Shown here piece by piece: positions 47,507-56,108 of a stretch of DNA of 64,000 nucleotides; the stretch's first letter is position 1, and each line of letters starts with the position of its first letter. The translations under genes were made by a program, and so were the position numbers. Location: contig NZ_CP067126.1 of assembly GCF_028553725.1 (NCBI RefSeq), positions 248,001 through 312,000 of the forward strand. Direction: 5' to 3'. The DNA is from Paracoccus alcaliphilus. GTDB lineage: Bacteria > Pseudomonadota > Alphaproteobacteria > Rhodobacterales > Rhodobacteraceae. Under the pieces are notes generated by a model, which ran no database searches, had not been told where the DNA came from, and saw only the letters and a program-made list of their open reading frames with translations.

Positions 47507-48586
47507 ATGCGGATGGAAGCCGCACCCCTGCGGGCCGCCGATCCGTCCGGCCAGCCGATGCGCGGCGGGCTGATTCTTGGCTCGGCCCGCTGCGGTTCGA
47601 CCCTGTTGTCGCAAGTGCTGCGGCTGCACCCGGATATCCTGTCGCTGTCCGAGCTGTTCTCGACCGCCGGGCCGCATGCCTTCCGTCCGGTGCGCACGCG
47701 AATCAGTGGCGCGGCGTTTTGGCATCGGCTGGCCAGGCCTTCGGCTGCGCTGTCGCAACTGGCCAATCCCGATATCGCGCCGGACGAGTTCCTCTATGGC
47801 CGGGTGGCTGATCCCGCGCATGATCCCTATGCCTGCCCGCCGCTGCTGGCGGTGACGCTGCCGCATCTGAGCGAGCGACCCGACGACCTGTTCGCGCGTC
47901 TTGCCACTGCCGCGAACGCCCGCCTCGATCTGCCGCTGGCCGATCATTACCGGGCGCTGTTTGCGGATCTTGCGGGCGAGGCCGGTGGGAAAAGGATCTG
48001 GGTCGAGCGGTCGGGCGGATCACTGGCCGCGGCGGGCACCTTGCGCGGGCTGTTTCCCGAGGCCCGGCCGGTGCTGTTGTTGCGCAACGGGGCCGATACG
48101 GCGCTGTCGATGCGCGACTATCCGGCGGCGCGGCTGGCGATCTGGATGTGGAGCAGGCTGCGCCCCCTTGGCATCGACCTGCTGGGCCCGCGCGGCCATT
48201 ACGGGCGCGGCGCGCTGTGGCCGGTGATCGCCGCCATCGGCGGGCAGGTCGGGGTCCGCCGCATCCTGTCGCGCCGCCCCGGGTTGCGTGAATGCGGCGC
48301 CTTCTGGTCGGCGGTCACCGTTGCCGGTCTGCGTGGGATGGAGGGTGCCCGCCCGCTGGTCCTGCATTACGAAGACCTTTGCACCCGGCCCCGCAGCGAG
48401 CTGGCGCGGCTGGGCATCTATCTGACCGGACGCGCGCCCGAGGATTGGCTGAACGCGGCCTCGGGTCTGCCCCGTGTACGGCCCTCGCGCGTCGATCAAC
48501 TGCCGGGGCCAGAGCGTGATATCCTGACGCGGGCCGTCGAGCGTGGAGAATTCGCGCTGGCCGCGGCAGGGCTGGCGCGGCGCTGA
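47507..48586 (+). CDS. Sulfotransferase-family protein
   Basis: A 359-residue protein with the PAPS-binding 5'-phosphosulfate motif in LILGSARCGSTLLSQVLRLH near residues 22-41 and a 3'-phosphate-type stretch RPVLLLRNGADTALSMRDY near 188-206. A C-terminal LHYEDLCTRPRSELARL is typical of bacterial sulfotransferases. It would move sulfate from PAPS to a hydroxyl or amine of a lipid or glycan. It begins 2 bases after tetR, so it shares that regulator's transcript and is likely part of the same pathway as the divergent KAS III operon. Acceptor unknown. Confidence 0.72.
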   Translation: MRMEAAPLRAADPSGQPMRGGLILGSARCGSTLLSQVLRLHPDILSLSELFSTAGPHAFRPVRTRISGAAFWHRLARPSAALSQLANPDIAPDEFLYGRVADPAHDPYACPPLLAVTLPHLSERPDDLFARLATAANARLDLPLADHYRALFADLAGEAGGKRIWVERSGGSLAAAGTLRGLFPEARPVLLLRNGADTALSMRDYPAARLAIWMWSRLRPLGIDLLGPRGHYGRGALWPVIAAIGGQVGVRRILSRRPGLRECGAFWSAVTVAGLRGMEGARPLVLHYEDLCTRPRSELARLGIYLTGRAPEDWLNAASGLPRVRPSRVDQLPGPERDILTRAVERGEFALAAAGLARR

Positions 48587-48592
48587 GGGGCC

Positions 48593-49165
48593 TCAGCCCC
48601 GGCGTCCCGCCATCCGCGACAGGGTGTCGTCGCGCCACATCCGTTCATGCACAATGACCATGCCGACATGACCCAGGATCAGCAGGGCCATCACCCATGC
48701 CAGTTCCCCATGCAGCAACCCGGCCAGTTTGCCAGTCCAGGCGATCTCGACCTCGCGCGCAGGGAAGATTTCAAAGCCGAACGGCGCAAAGACACGTTCG
48801 CCGCCCCATGCCCGCAGCAGCGCCAGACTGGGCACGGTCAGCATCAGAACATACATCGCGCCATGCCCCAGACGTGCGGTGGTGGCAATGAATCCGCTGC
48901 CGTGATCGGGGCGGTTCCGCCGGTTGCTGCGTGCCCAGATCAGCCGCACGAGGATCAGCAGAAACAGCACCGTGCCAACCGGCTGATGCAGCCCGACGAA
49001 AAAGCTGGCGATGGAATCCCGGCCCAGCAGCAGACGCAGCCCCATGCCGACGAACTGCCACAACAGCAACGCGGCCATCAGCCAATGCAGAACCCGGGTC
49101 ACGATGCCATAGCGTTCGCTGCTGTCGCGCCAATACGCCTGTGTCGGGGGAGGAACTGTCGTCAT
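48593..49165 (-). CDS. Cytochrome b561-family membrane protein
   Basis: A 190-residue inner-membrane di-haem cytochrome with four hydrophobic segments. It starts at MTTVPPPTQAYW. Haem-ligand histidines lie in VTRVLHWLMAALLLWQF (first TM), FFVGLHQPVGTVLFLL (second), GHGAMYVLMLTVPS (third) and LHGELAWVMALLILGHVGMV (fourth). YodB/CybB-type proteins pass electrons from ubiquinol, often to superoxide or periplasmic partners. It converges with the sulfotransferase gene and is divergent from entE. Confidence 0.85.
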   Translation of the reverse strand: MTTVPPPTQAYWRDSSERYGIVTRVLHWLMAALLLWQFVGMGLRLLLGRDSIASFFVGLHQPVGTVLFLLILVRLIWARSNRRNRPDHGSGFIATTARLGHGAMYVLMLTVPSLALLRAWGGERVFAPFGFEIFPAREVEIAWTGKLAGLLHGELAWVMALLILGHVGMVIVHERMWRDDTLSRMAGRRG

Positions 49166-49347
49166 CTGAATACTCGCTCTTTCTGGAACACGCCGCGTAC
49201 CGGGGACGCTGTCTGGCAAAGGGGCGGGACGAAATGTCCTGACAAAACATACCGGCGATGCTGCGGGGCAGCAATGGCGTGACGAAAAGTTGACGATTAC
49301 AGTCGGGCACAGTATTGCCGGGCCCAGGCAAGCAAGGCAGGTGTGCG

Positions 49348-50988
49348 GTGTCCGATCCAGTTGATTTCATGCCCCGGCAGGTTTGGCCGGATGAATTCGC
49401 CAGTCTTTACCGCGAAAAGGGCTATTGGCAGGGCGAAACTTTCGGTGATTTCCTGCGCGCCCGCGCCGCCCGGCATCCCGACCGGCTGGCCGTGGTCGAT
49501 GCCCAGAACCGCTGGACCTATGCCGAGGTGCTGGAACGCGCCGAAGCCGCCGCGCGCGGACTGATGGGGCTGGGTTTGCAGCCGGGCGACCGGGTGATCG
49601 TGCAGCTTCCCAATATCGCCGGTTTCGTTTCGGCGGTCTTTGGCGTGTTTCTGGCCGGGCTGATCCCGGTCTATGCCCTGCCCGCCCATCGCCAGACCGA
49701 GCTGGTCCATTTCGCCAACCGCTCTGGCGCCAGGGCGCTGATGATCGCCGACCGGCACGAGGGGTTCGACTATCGCCCGCTGGCCTCGGCCGTGCAGCAA
49801 GAGGTGCCGGGCATCGCGCATGTCGTGGTGATCGGCGATCCCGGCCCGCATCTGGCGCTGGACGCCCTGCCCGCCAGCGATGCCGAACTGCCGCAGGTCG
49901 ATCCGTCCTCGGTGGCGTTCTTGCAGATCTCGGGCGGCTCGACCGGGCTGTCGAAACTGATCCCGCGCACGCATGACGATTACATCTACAGCTTCCGCGC
50001 CAGTGCCGAGATCTGTGGACTGGGGCCCGACAGTGTCTATATGGCCGCGCTGCCCGTCGCGCATAACTTCCCGATGAGCTCTCCGGGGCTGATGGGCGCG
50101 CTTTATGCCGGATCGCGCGTGGTCATGTGTCCCAATCCCAGCGCCGAAACCGCCTTCGGGCTGATCGCGGCCGAGGGCGTGACCATCACCGGCGTCGTGC
50201 CCCCCGTGGCGCTGTTGTGGATGCAGGCCGCGCCCCGCACGAAGCACGACATCTCCAGCCTTCAGGTCTTGCAGGTGGGCGGCGCGAAATTCATCCCCGA
50301 GGCGGCGGCCCGGGTGCGCGGCGCATTGGGCTGCACCTTGCAGCAGGTCTTTGGCATGGCCGAGGGGCTGGTGAACTATACCCGGCTGGACGACCCCGAA
50401 GAAATCATCATCGGCACACAGGGCCGCCCGATCAGCCCCGATGACGAGGTGCTGGTGCTGGATGACGAGGGCAATCCGGTCCCCGAGGGCGAGCCGGGCC
50501 ATCTGCTGACGCGCGGCCCCTATACGATCCGCGCCTATCACAACGAACCTTCGGCCAATGCCCGCAGCTTTACCCCGGACGGCTTCTATCGCACCGGCGA
50601 TATCGTCCGGCGGCTGCCCGGCGGTTATCTGGTGGTGCAGGGCCGGGCGGGCGATCACATCAACCGGGCGGGCGAGAAGATCTCGGCCGAGGAGATCGAG
50701 GACCACCTGCTGGCCCATACAGGCATCTTCGACGCCGCCGTGGTCTCGATCCCCGACGAATTTCTGGGCGAACGCAGCTGCGCCTTCGTGATCCTTCAGC
50801 CCGATACCGCCCTGCGCGCGCCCGAGGTCAAGGCCTTCATGCGTGGCCGCGGCGTGGCCGATTTCAAGGTGCCCGATCAGGTGGTGTTCGTGCCTGAATT
50901 CGAGACCACCGCCGTCGGCAAGATCAGCCGTAACCAGTTGCGCGCCCGGCTGCGCGCCCGTTTCCTGGAGGAAGGAGCAAGGCCATGA
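49348..50988 (+). CDS. entE: 2,3-dihydroxybenzoate-AMP ligase (EntE/DhbE)
   Basis: A 546-residue stand-alone adenylation enzyme. The GTG start at 49348 gives MSDPVDFMPRQVWPDEFASL; ATG codons downstream would cut family-conserved residues. The P-loop is LQISGGSTGLSKLIPRTHDD and the aryl-acid signature VFGMAEGLVNYTRLDDPEE is that of EntE/DhbE. It activates 2,3-dihydroxybenzoate (or salicylate) and loads it onto an aryl carrier protein, here the product of the next gene, whose ATG overlaps its stop (ATGA). First gene of the catecholate siderophore operon. Confidence 0.9.
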   Translation: MSDPVDFMPRQVWPDEFASLYREKGYWQGETFGDFLRARAARHPDRLAVVDAQNRWTYAEVLERAEAAARGLMGLGLQPGDRVIVQLPNIAGFVSAVFGVFLAGLIPVYALPAHRQTELVHFANRSGARALMIADRHEGFDYRPLASAVQQEVPGIAHVVVIGDPGPHLALDALPASDAELPQVDPSSVAFLQISGGSTGLSKLIPRTHDDYIYSFRASAEICGLGPDSVYMAALPVAHNFPMSSPGLMGALYAGSRVVMCPNPSAETAFGLIAAEGVTITGVVPPVALLWMQAAPRTKHDISSLQVLQVGGAKFIPEAAARVRGALGCTLQQVFGMAEGLVNYTRLDDPEEIIIGTQGRPISPDDEVLVLDDEGNPVPEGEPGHLLTRGPYTIRAYHNEPSANARSFTPDGFYRTGDIVRRLPGGYLVVQGRAGDHINRAGEKISAEEIEDHLLAHTGIFDAAVVSIPDEFLGERSCAFVILQPDTALRAPEVKAFMRGRGVADFKVPDQVVFVPEFETTAVGKISRNQLRARLRARFLEEGARP

Positions 50989-51221
50989 CGCTGACGCTGG
51001 ACAAGATGCGCGCCGATATCGCCGCCATCATCGACCTTGACCCGTCCGAGGTGGGCGATGACGATATCCTGCCCGATCTGGGGCTGGATTCGCTGCGTAT
51101 GATGCGTCTGGTTCTGGCCTGGGAAGAGGCTGGGCTGAAGGCCGATTTCGGGCTGTTCGCCGAATACTCCACCCTTGGCGAATGGTGGCGCGAGGTCGTC
51201 CGGCCCGCTCAGGCCGACTGA
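50985..51221 (+). CDS. Free-standing aryl carrier protein (EntB C-terminal domain equivalent)
   Basis: A 78-residue acyl-carrier-type protein with the 4'-phosphopantetheine site LGLDSLRMM (Ser36). The sequence after it (LVLAWEEAGLKADFGLFAEY, then TLGEWW) resembles the ArCP domain of EntB rather than a fatty-acid ACP. In enterobacteria this domain is fused to isochorismatase; here it stands alone between entE and entF, with an ATGA overlap to entE and a 1-base gap to entF. It carries the dihydroxybenzoyl group from EntE to the condensation domain of EntF. A PPTase to activate it is not in the window. Confidence 0.85.
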   Translation: MTLTLDKMRADIAAIIDLDPSEVGDDDILPDLGLDSLRMMRLVLAWEEAGLKADFGLFAEYSTLGEWWREVVRPAQAD

Positions 51222-51222
51222 C

Positions 51223-54200
51223 ATGACGGCCCATGATCCGGTCACGCGCGCCCTGCCGGGCGATATCCGCATGCGCCCTCTGACCGAGGCACAGGAGGGA
51301 TTGTGGTATGCGCAGGCGCTGGACCCGGCGAACCCGATCCTGAACACCGGGCAGTATCTGGACCTGCGCGGCCCGCTGGATCGCGCGGCGCTGCTGCAGG
51401 CGCTGGCGCAGACCATCGCGGAATCCGAGGCGCTGCATCTGCGCTTTCAGACCGGCCCGGACGGCCCCCGGCAATGGCTTTCGGATCAGGGCATCACACC
51501 CGCCACCGTCGATCTGCGCGGCCACCCCGGGGCCGAGGCCGAGGCGCTGGCCCGGATGCAGGCCGACAGCAACCGCCCGCTGGATCTGAGCCGCGATCCC
51601 GTCGCGGCCTTTACCCTGTTCATCCTCAGCGATGATCGCCACCTGCTGTATGAACGGATCCACCATCTGGCCATCGACGGTTATGGCATGGTGCTGGTGA
51701 CGAACCGGATCGGGGAACACTATGCCGCGCTGACCGGCGCGGGACCGGTGCCGATCGCCTTTCCGCCCTATCAGCGCGCCCATGACGAGGATGCCGCATG
51801 GCGTGCCTCCGACCGCCGACAGGCCGCCGCCGCATGGTGGAAAGCCGCGCTGACCGATCTGCCCGAGGTCACCGGCCCCGTTCCGGGACGCGCCAACAGT
51901 GGCCATGATTTCATTCGTAAAACAAGATGGTTGCCTGATGATATTACGAATTTGCTGGAGGTTTATTCCGAAACCCACAAGCTGAGCTGGCCCGATGTGC
52001 TGAACGCGCTGACCGGGGCCTATCTGGCCCGCTGGACCGGCAATGAGGCGGTGATCGGCCTGCCCTTCATGGCCCGGATCGGGCGTAAGATCGCGCGACT
52101 GCCCTGCATGGCAATGAACGTGCTGCCGCATCGCATCCGCCCTGACGAAGGCGCGCCCCTGCCCGGCTGGCTGCGCGATCAGGCCGCCCTGATGCGCGAG
52201 GCCCGCAAATATGGGCTGTACCGCAGCGAATATCTGCGCCGCGATCTGGGGTTGATCGGTGGTTCGCGGCGGCTTTATGGCCCGCTGGTCAATGTGCAGC
52301 CCTTCGACCGCCCGCCGGTCTTTCCGGGCTTGCAAGTCGGGCTGCACATCCTTGGCGCGGGGGCGGTGGATGATCTGACCTTCACCTTCCGGGGCGATCC
52401 GCAGGCCGGGTTGCTGTTCGAGGTCGATGCGAATCCGGCGCTTTATACCGCCACCGATATCGCCGGACATTCGGCGCGACTGATCGCCTTTCTGTCGGCT
52501 GCGCTGCGGGCCGACAATCTGGCACAGATCCCCACCGCCAGCCCGGCCGAGATCGCGGCGACCAATGCGGTGAACGACACCAGCCATCCGCTGACAGACA
52601 CGACCCTGACCGCGCTGATCGAGGCGCAGATGGTCGCTCGCCCCGAAGAAACAGCATTAAGTTTCTTCGACAATAATCTGAACTTCAATGAATTGGATCG
52701 GCTCAGTGCGGCGCTGGCGGCGCGGTTGCAGGCGCTGGGTGCGGGGCCGGATCGGCTGGTGGCCGTGGCGCTGGAACGCTCGCTGCATCTGCCCATCGCG
52801 TTGCTGGCGGTTCTGCGGGCGGGCGCCGCCTATCTGCCGCTGGACCCCGATCACCCGCCCGAGCGGATCGCCCGCATCCTGTCGCGGGCGCAGCCGGTCG
52901 CGGTGCTGACCTCTGCCGACCTGGCCGGGCTGTTTCCGGCGGATGCGGCGCTGCTGCTGACCGATGACTGGCCGGAACAGGGGCGGCCAGGCCCCACCGG
53001 CACGACGCCCGGCGATCTGGCCTATGTCATCTTCACCTCTGGCTCGACCGGAGAGCCGAAGGGCGTGATGGTCGAACACCGCGCCATCGTGAACCGGCTG
53101 CTGTGGATGCAGGCGCATTACGGCGTCGATGCCAGCGACCGCATCCTGCAAAAGACCCCGGCGACCTTCGATGTCTCGGTGTGGGAATTCTTCCTGCCGA
53201 TGCTGGCCGGGGCCGAACTGGTCATGGCCGCGCCCGGCGCCCATCGCGACCCCGCGCAGATCGCTGCCGCGATCCGCCGCCACGGGATTACCACGTTGCA
53301 TTTCGTGCCCTCGATGCTGTCGGCCTTTCTGGCCTCGCCCGCATCCGACGGACTGGAATTGCGCCGCGTCTTCTGTTCGGGCGAGGAACTGACCGCCGAT
53401 CACCGCGACCGTTTTCACAGCAAGATCAACGCGCAACTTCACAATCTTTATGGGCCGACTGAAGCTGCGGTCGATGTCAGCTACTGGCCCGCCACGCCCG
53501 ACGACAGTGCCAATCCGGTGCCGATCGGCTGGCCGGTCTGGAATACCCGGCTGGAGGTGCTGGACGACCGGATGCGCCCGGTGCCGCCGGGGCTGGCCGG
53601 GCATCTCTATCTGGGCGGGGTGCAGCTGGCGCGCGGCTATCTGGGCCGTGACGACCTGACCGCCGAACGCTTCATTCCCGACCCGGCGCGGCCCGGCGAA
53701 AGGCTCTATGCCACCGGCGATCTGGCGCGGCGACGTGATGACGGGGCGGTGGTCTATCTGGGTCGCTCGGACCATCAGGTGAAGATCCGGGGGTTGCGGA
53801 TCGAACTGGGCGAGATCGAGGCCGCCATCATCGCCACCGGACTGGCTCGCGAATGCGTGGTGCTGGCGCGCGAGGACCGGGCGGGCGACAAGCGTCTGGT
53901 CGCCTATCTGGTGCCATCCGACGATTACACCCAGGGCGCGCTGGCGTCGCAACTGGCGGCGGTGCTGCCCGCCTATATGCTTCCATCGGCAGAGATCGCG
54001 CTGGCGTCGCTGCCGGTCACCTCGAACGGCAAGCTGGACCGCAAGGCCCTGCCCGCGCCGGTCTTTTCCGCCAGCGGTCGCGCGGCTGAAACGCCGATGG
54101 AACAGATGCTGGCGCGGCTGTTCGCGGATATCCTGCACCTGCCCGCACCCGCCCCGGCCGAGGCCGATTTCTTTGCGCTTGGCGGCGATTCGTTGTCGGC

Positions 54201-55098
54201 AGTACGGCTGGCGCAGCGGATCGAGGCCCAAACCGGGCGCGACCCCGGTCTGGGCACGATCTTTGAACAGCCGGTCCTGTCGCAACTGGCGCAGGCGTTG
54301 CAGGCCGAGACGCAGGATGACGGTCTGGGTCCACTGATCCTGCTGGCCGAGGGGGCACCCGACGCGGCGCCCTTGTTCGTGATCCATCCGGCGGGCGGTA
54401 TCGCATGGGGCTATCGCGGGCTGGCGCGGCTGATCGCGCCCGCGCGGCAGGTCTGGGGATTGCAGCATCCGGGGCTGGATGCGGCGCAGCCCCTGCCTGA
54501 CAGCCTCGATGCGCTGGCGCGGGATTATGTCCGCCGCGTCGTCGCTCTGGTGCCTTCGGGGCCGGTGCATCTGGCGGGCTGGTCGGTCGGTGGCATCATC
54601 GCGCAGACCATGGCGGTCGAACTGGCGGCAATGGGGCGAGAGGTCGGGCTGGTCGCGGCGCTGGACAGCTATCCCGCCGATGTCTGGCGCGACGAGCCCG
54701 CGCCCGATCCCGTGGCTGCCCTGCGTGCGCTGCTGGCCATCGCCGGTTACGACCCCGAGGCGCATCGCGATCTGGACAGCCGCGACAAGGTGGTGGCCTT
54801 CCTGCGGGCGGGCGATTCGACGCTGGGGGCGCTTCCCACGCCGGTTCTGGATGGGGTGGTGCGGACGGTGACCGATACCAACCGGCTGGTGCGCGGCCAT
54901 CATCACCGCCACGGCGCCGCCACGCTGACCCATATCCGCGCCGCGCTGGATCACAGGGATCGCGATCTGACGGCGGCCCTGTGGCAGCCCTATGCCGCGC
55001 GGGTCGAGGCGCTGGAGGTGCCGTTCCTGCACGCGCATATGACCTCGGCCGAGGCATCGGCACTGATCGCGCCGTTGCTGGCCGCGCGGATGGGCTAA
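51223..55098 (+). CDS. entF: Enterobactin-type nonribosomal peptide synthetase EntF (C-A-PCP-TE)
   Basis: A 1291-residue synthetase, the same size as E. coli EntF. Order: condensation (HHLAIDG at 147-153), adenylation (core FTSGSTGEPKG near 605; FDVSVWEFF; TLHFVPSML; NLYGPTEAAVDVSYW, residues consistent with L-serine), peptidyl carrier (GGDSL, Ser990) and thioesterase (GWSVGG, Ser1121). It would join dihydroxybenzoyl groups to serine and release a cyclic or linear di-/trimer. No second module is present, so the product is iterative, probably enterobactin-like. Confidence 0.9.
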   Translation: MTAHDPVTRALPGDIRMRPLTEAQEGLWYAQALDPANPILNTGQYLDLRGPLDRAALLQALAQTIAESEALHLRFQTGPDGPRQWLSDQGITPATVDLRGHPGAEAEALARMQADSNRPLDLSRDPVAAFTLFILSDDRHLLYERIHHLAIDGYGMVLVTNRIGEHYAALTGAGPVPIAFPPYQRAHDEDAAWRASDRRQAAAAWWKAALTDLPEVTGPVPGRANSGHDFIRKTRWLPDDITNLLEVYSETHKLSWPDVLNALTGAYLARWTGNEAVIGLPFMARIGRKIARLPCMAMNVLPHRIRPDEGAPLPGWLRDQAALMREARKYGLYRSEYLRRDLGLIGGSRRLYGPLVNVQPFDRPPVFPGLQVGLHILGAGAVDDLTFTFRGDPQAGLLFEVDANPALYTATDIAGHSARLIAFLSAALRADNLAQIPTASPAEIAATNAVNDTSHPLTDTTLTALIEAQMVARPEETALSFFDNNLNFNELDRLSAALAARLQALGAGPDRLVAVALERSLHLPIALLAVLRAGAAYLPLDPDHPPERIARILSRAQPVAVLTSADLAGLFPADAALLLTDDWPEQGRPGPTGTTPGDLAYVIFTSGSTGEPKGVMVEHRAIVNRLLWMQAHYGVDASDRILQKTPATFDVSVWEFFLPMLAGAELVMAAPGAHRDPAQIAAAIRRHGITTLHFVPSMLSAFLASPASDGLELRRVFCSGEELTADHRDRFHSKINAQLHNLYGPTEAAVDVSYWPATPDDSANPVPIGWPVWNTRLEVLDDRMRPVPPGLAGHLYLGGVQLARGYLGRDDLTAERFIPDPARPGERLYATGDLARRRDDGAVVYLGRSDHQVKIRGLRIELGEIEAAIIATGLARECVVLAREDRAGDKRLVAYLVPSDDYTQGALASQLAAVLPAYMLPSAEIALASLPVTSNGKLDRKALPAPVFSASGRAAETPMEQMLARLFADILHLPAPAPAEADFFALGGDSLSAVRLAQRIEAQTGRDPGLGTIFEQPVLSQLAQALQAETQDDGLGPLILLAEGAPDAAPLFVIHPAGGIAWGYRGLARLIAPARQVWGLQHPGLDAAQPLPDSLDALARDYVRRVVALVPSGPVHLAGWSVGGIIAQTMAVELAAMGREVGLVAALDSYPADVWRDEPAPDPVAALRALLAIAGYDPEAHRDLDSRDKVVAFLRAGDSTLGALPTPVLDGVVRTVTDTNRLVRGHHHRHGAATLTHIRAALDHRDRDLTAALWQPYAARVEALEVPFLHAHMTSAEASALIAPLLAARMG

Positions 55099-55101
55099 GG
55101 C

Positions 55102-55950
55102 TTACGCCGCCGCAAAAGGCAAGGCCAGCGGCAGCGATCCGGCGATGGTCTGGATATGGATCAGCCCCGGCAGCACATGCAGATCCGGCGACAGCCCGGT
55201 GCCCTCTTGCAGATCGGCCACGAATTTCAGCGTGGCGGGGGCGGGACCGTCGGGCGGCGGGCCGGAACTGCCCGAGCGTTTCTCCTTGTTCCCCAGCGCC
55301 ACCAGCAGGGGCGGCGCATCCGCCATCGGCCCGGCCTGTTCGGCGACGCGGCGGATCAACGGCTCGTCCCACCAGATCGACGGGCTGATCGAGGCGAAAC
55401 GCGCGAAACTGTCGGGCTGCGTCAGCAGCGCATAAAGGGTGAACAGCCCGCCGAAACTGTGCCCCCACAAGGTCCGGCGCGTGGGGTCGATGGGCAGACC
55501 GGCCTCGGCTGCGGCGCGCAGGGGGCCGGTCAGGCGGTCCAGAAACTGCGCGGCACCGCCCGCCATGCGGCCCGGATGGACCGGATCGGGGCGGATGCCG
55601 TCGCCCGGCCCGTCGGGGGCGGTGAAATCCAGCGTGCGCCTTTCGCGGGCGAACTGGCGGTCGATGTCATAGCCAACGCCGACCAGCATCAGTCCCGGCA
55701 CCAGCGCCAGATGTTCCGGCGTCAGAAAATCGAACGCCGCATTACCATCCAGCAGATAGATCACCGGCCAGCCCGCCTGCGGCGCTTCGCCGCGCGGCAC
55801 GGCCAGAAACAGCCGGTGGCCGGGGCCGCAATCCACGACCTTTTGCGACAGGATATGGGTCGGCAGATCTTCCCCGAAAATCCTCAGCTCCGCCTGCGCC
55901 CGCGCATGTTCCGGCCCCACGCGCCCGGTATCCCTGCCTGTCTGCGTCAC
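55102..55950 (-). CDS. Ferric-siderophore esterase (Fes/IroE/BesA-like alpha/beta hydrolase)
   Basis: About 282 residues of the esterase D/Fes superfamily. The nucleophile elbow is WGHSFGG (near residue 160), a conserved VIYLLDGNAAFDF lies earlier, and the His is in LIHIQTIAG near the C-terminus. It hydrolyses the ester backbone of enterobactin-type siderophores to free iron or trim the product. A GTG start at 55950 with AAAGGGG 8 bases upstream was preferred; ATG at 55995 is possible. No signal peptide is evident, so cytoplasmic like Fes. It converges with entF (3 bases between stops). Confidence 0.8.
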   Translation of the reverse strand: MTQTGRDTGRVGPEHARAQAELRIFGEDLPTHILSQKVVDCGPGHRLFLAVPRGEAPQAGWPVIYLLDGNAAFDFLTPEHLALVPGLMLVGVGYDIDRQFARERRTLDFTAPDGPGDGIRPDPVHPGRMAGGAAQFLDRLTGPLRAAAEAGLPIDPTRRTLWGHSFGGLFTLYALLTQPDSFARFASISPSIWWDEPLIRRVAEQAGPMADAPPLLVALGNKEKRSGSSGPPPDGPAPATLKFVADLQEGTGLSPDLHVLPGLIHIQTIAGSLPLALPFAAA

Positions 55951-56108
55951 TGTCCGGCCCCTTTCCTGTTTTCTGCCATTGTCGCCCCGTGTCATGGGTT
56001 TCAGATGTTGACAACCTTGGTCAGGAATATACTGCTGCACGGGATCGAAGCCAGACCGTATCACCGGACAAGCCCGAAGCGATCCTTTAGTCAGGAGAAT
56101 TCAAGACC

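Noticed and set aside
52657..55038. A 793-codon minus-strand frame opposite entF
   Set aside because: Antisense shadow: Arg/Gln/His-rich, no domain, fully inside a conserved NRPS gene.
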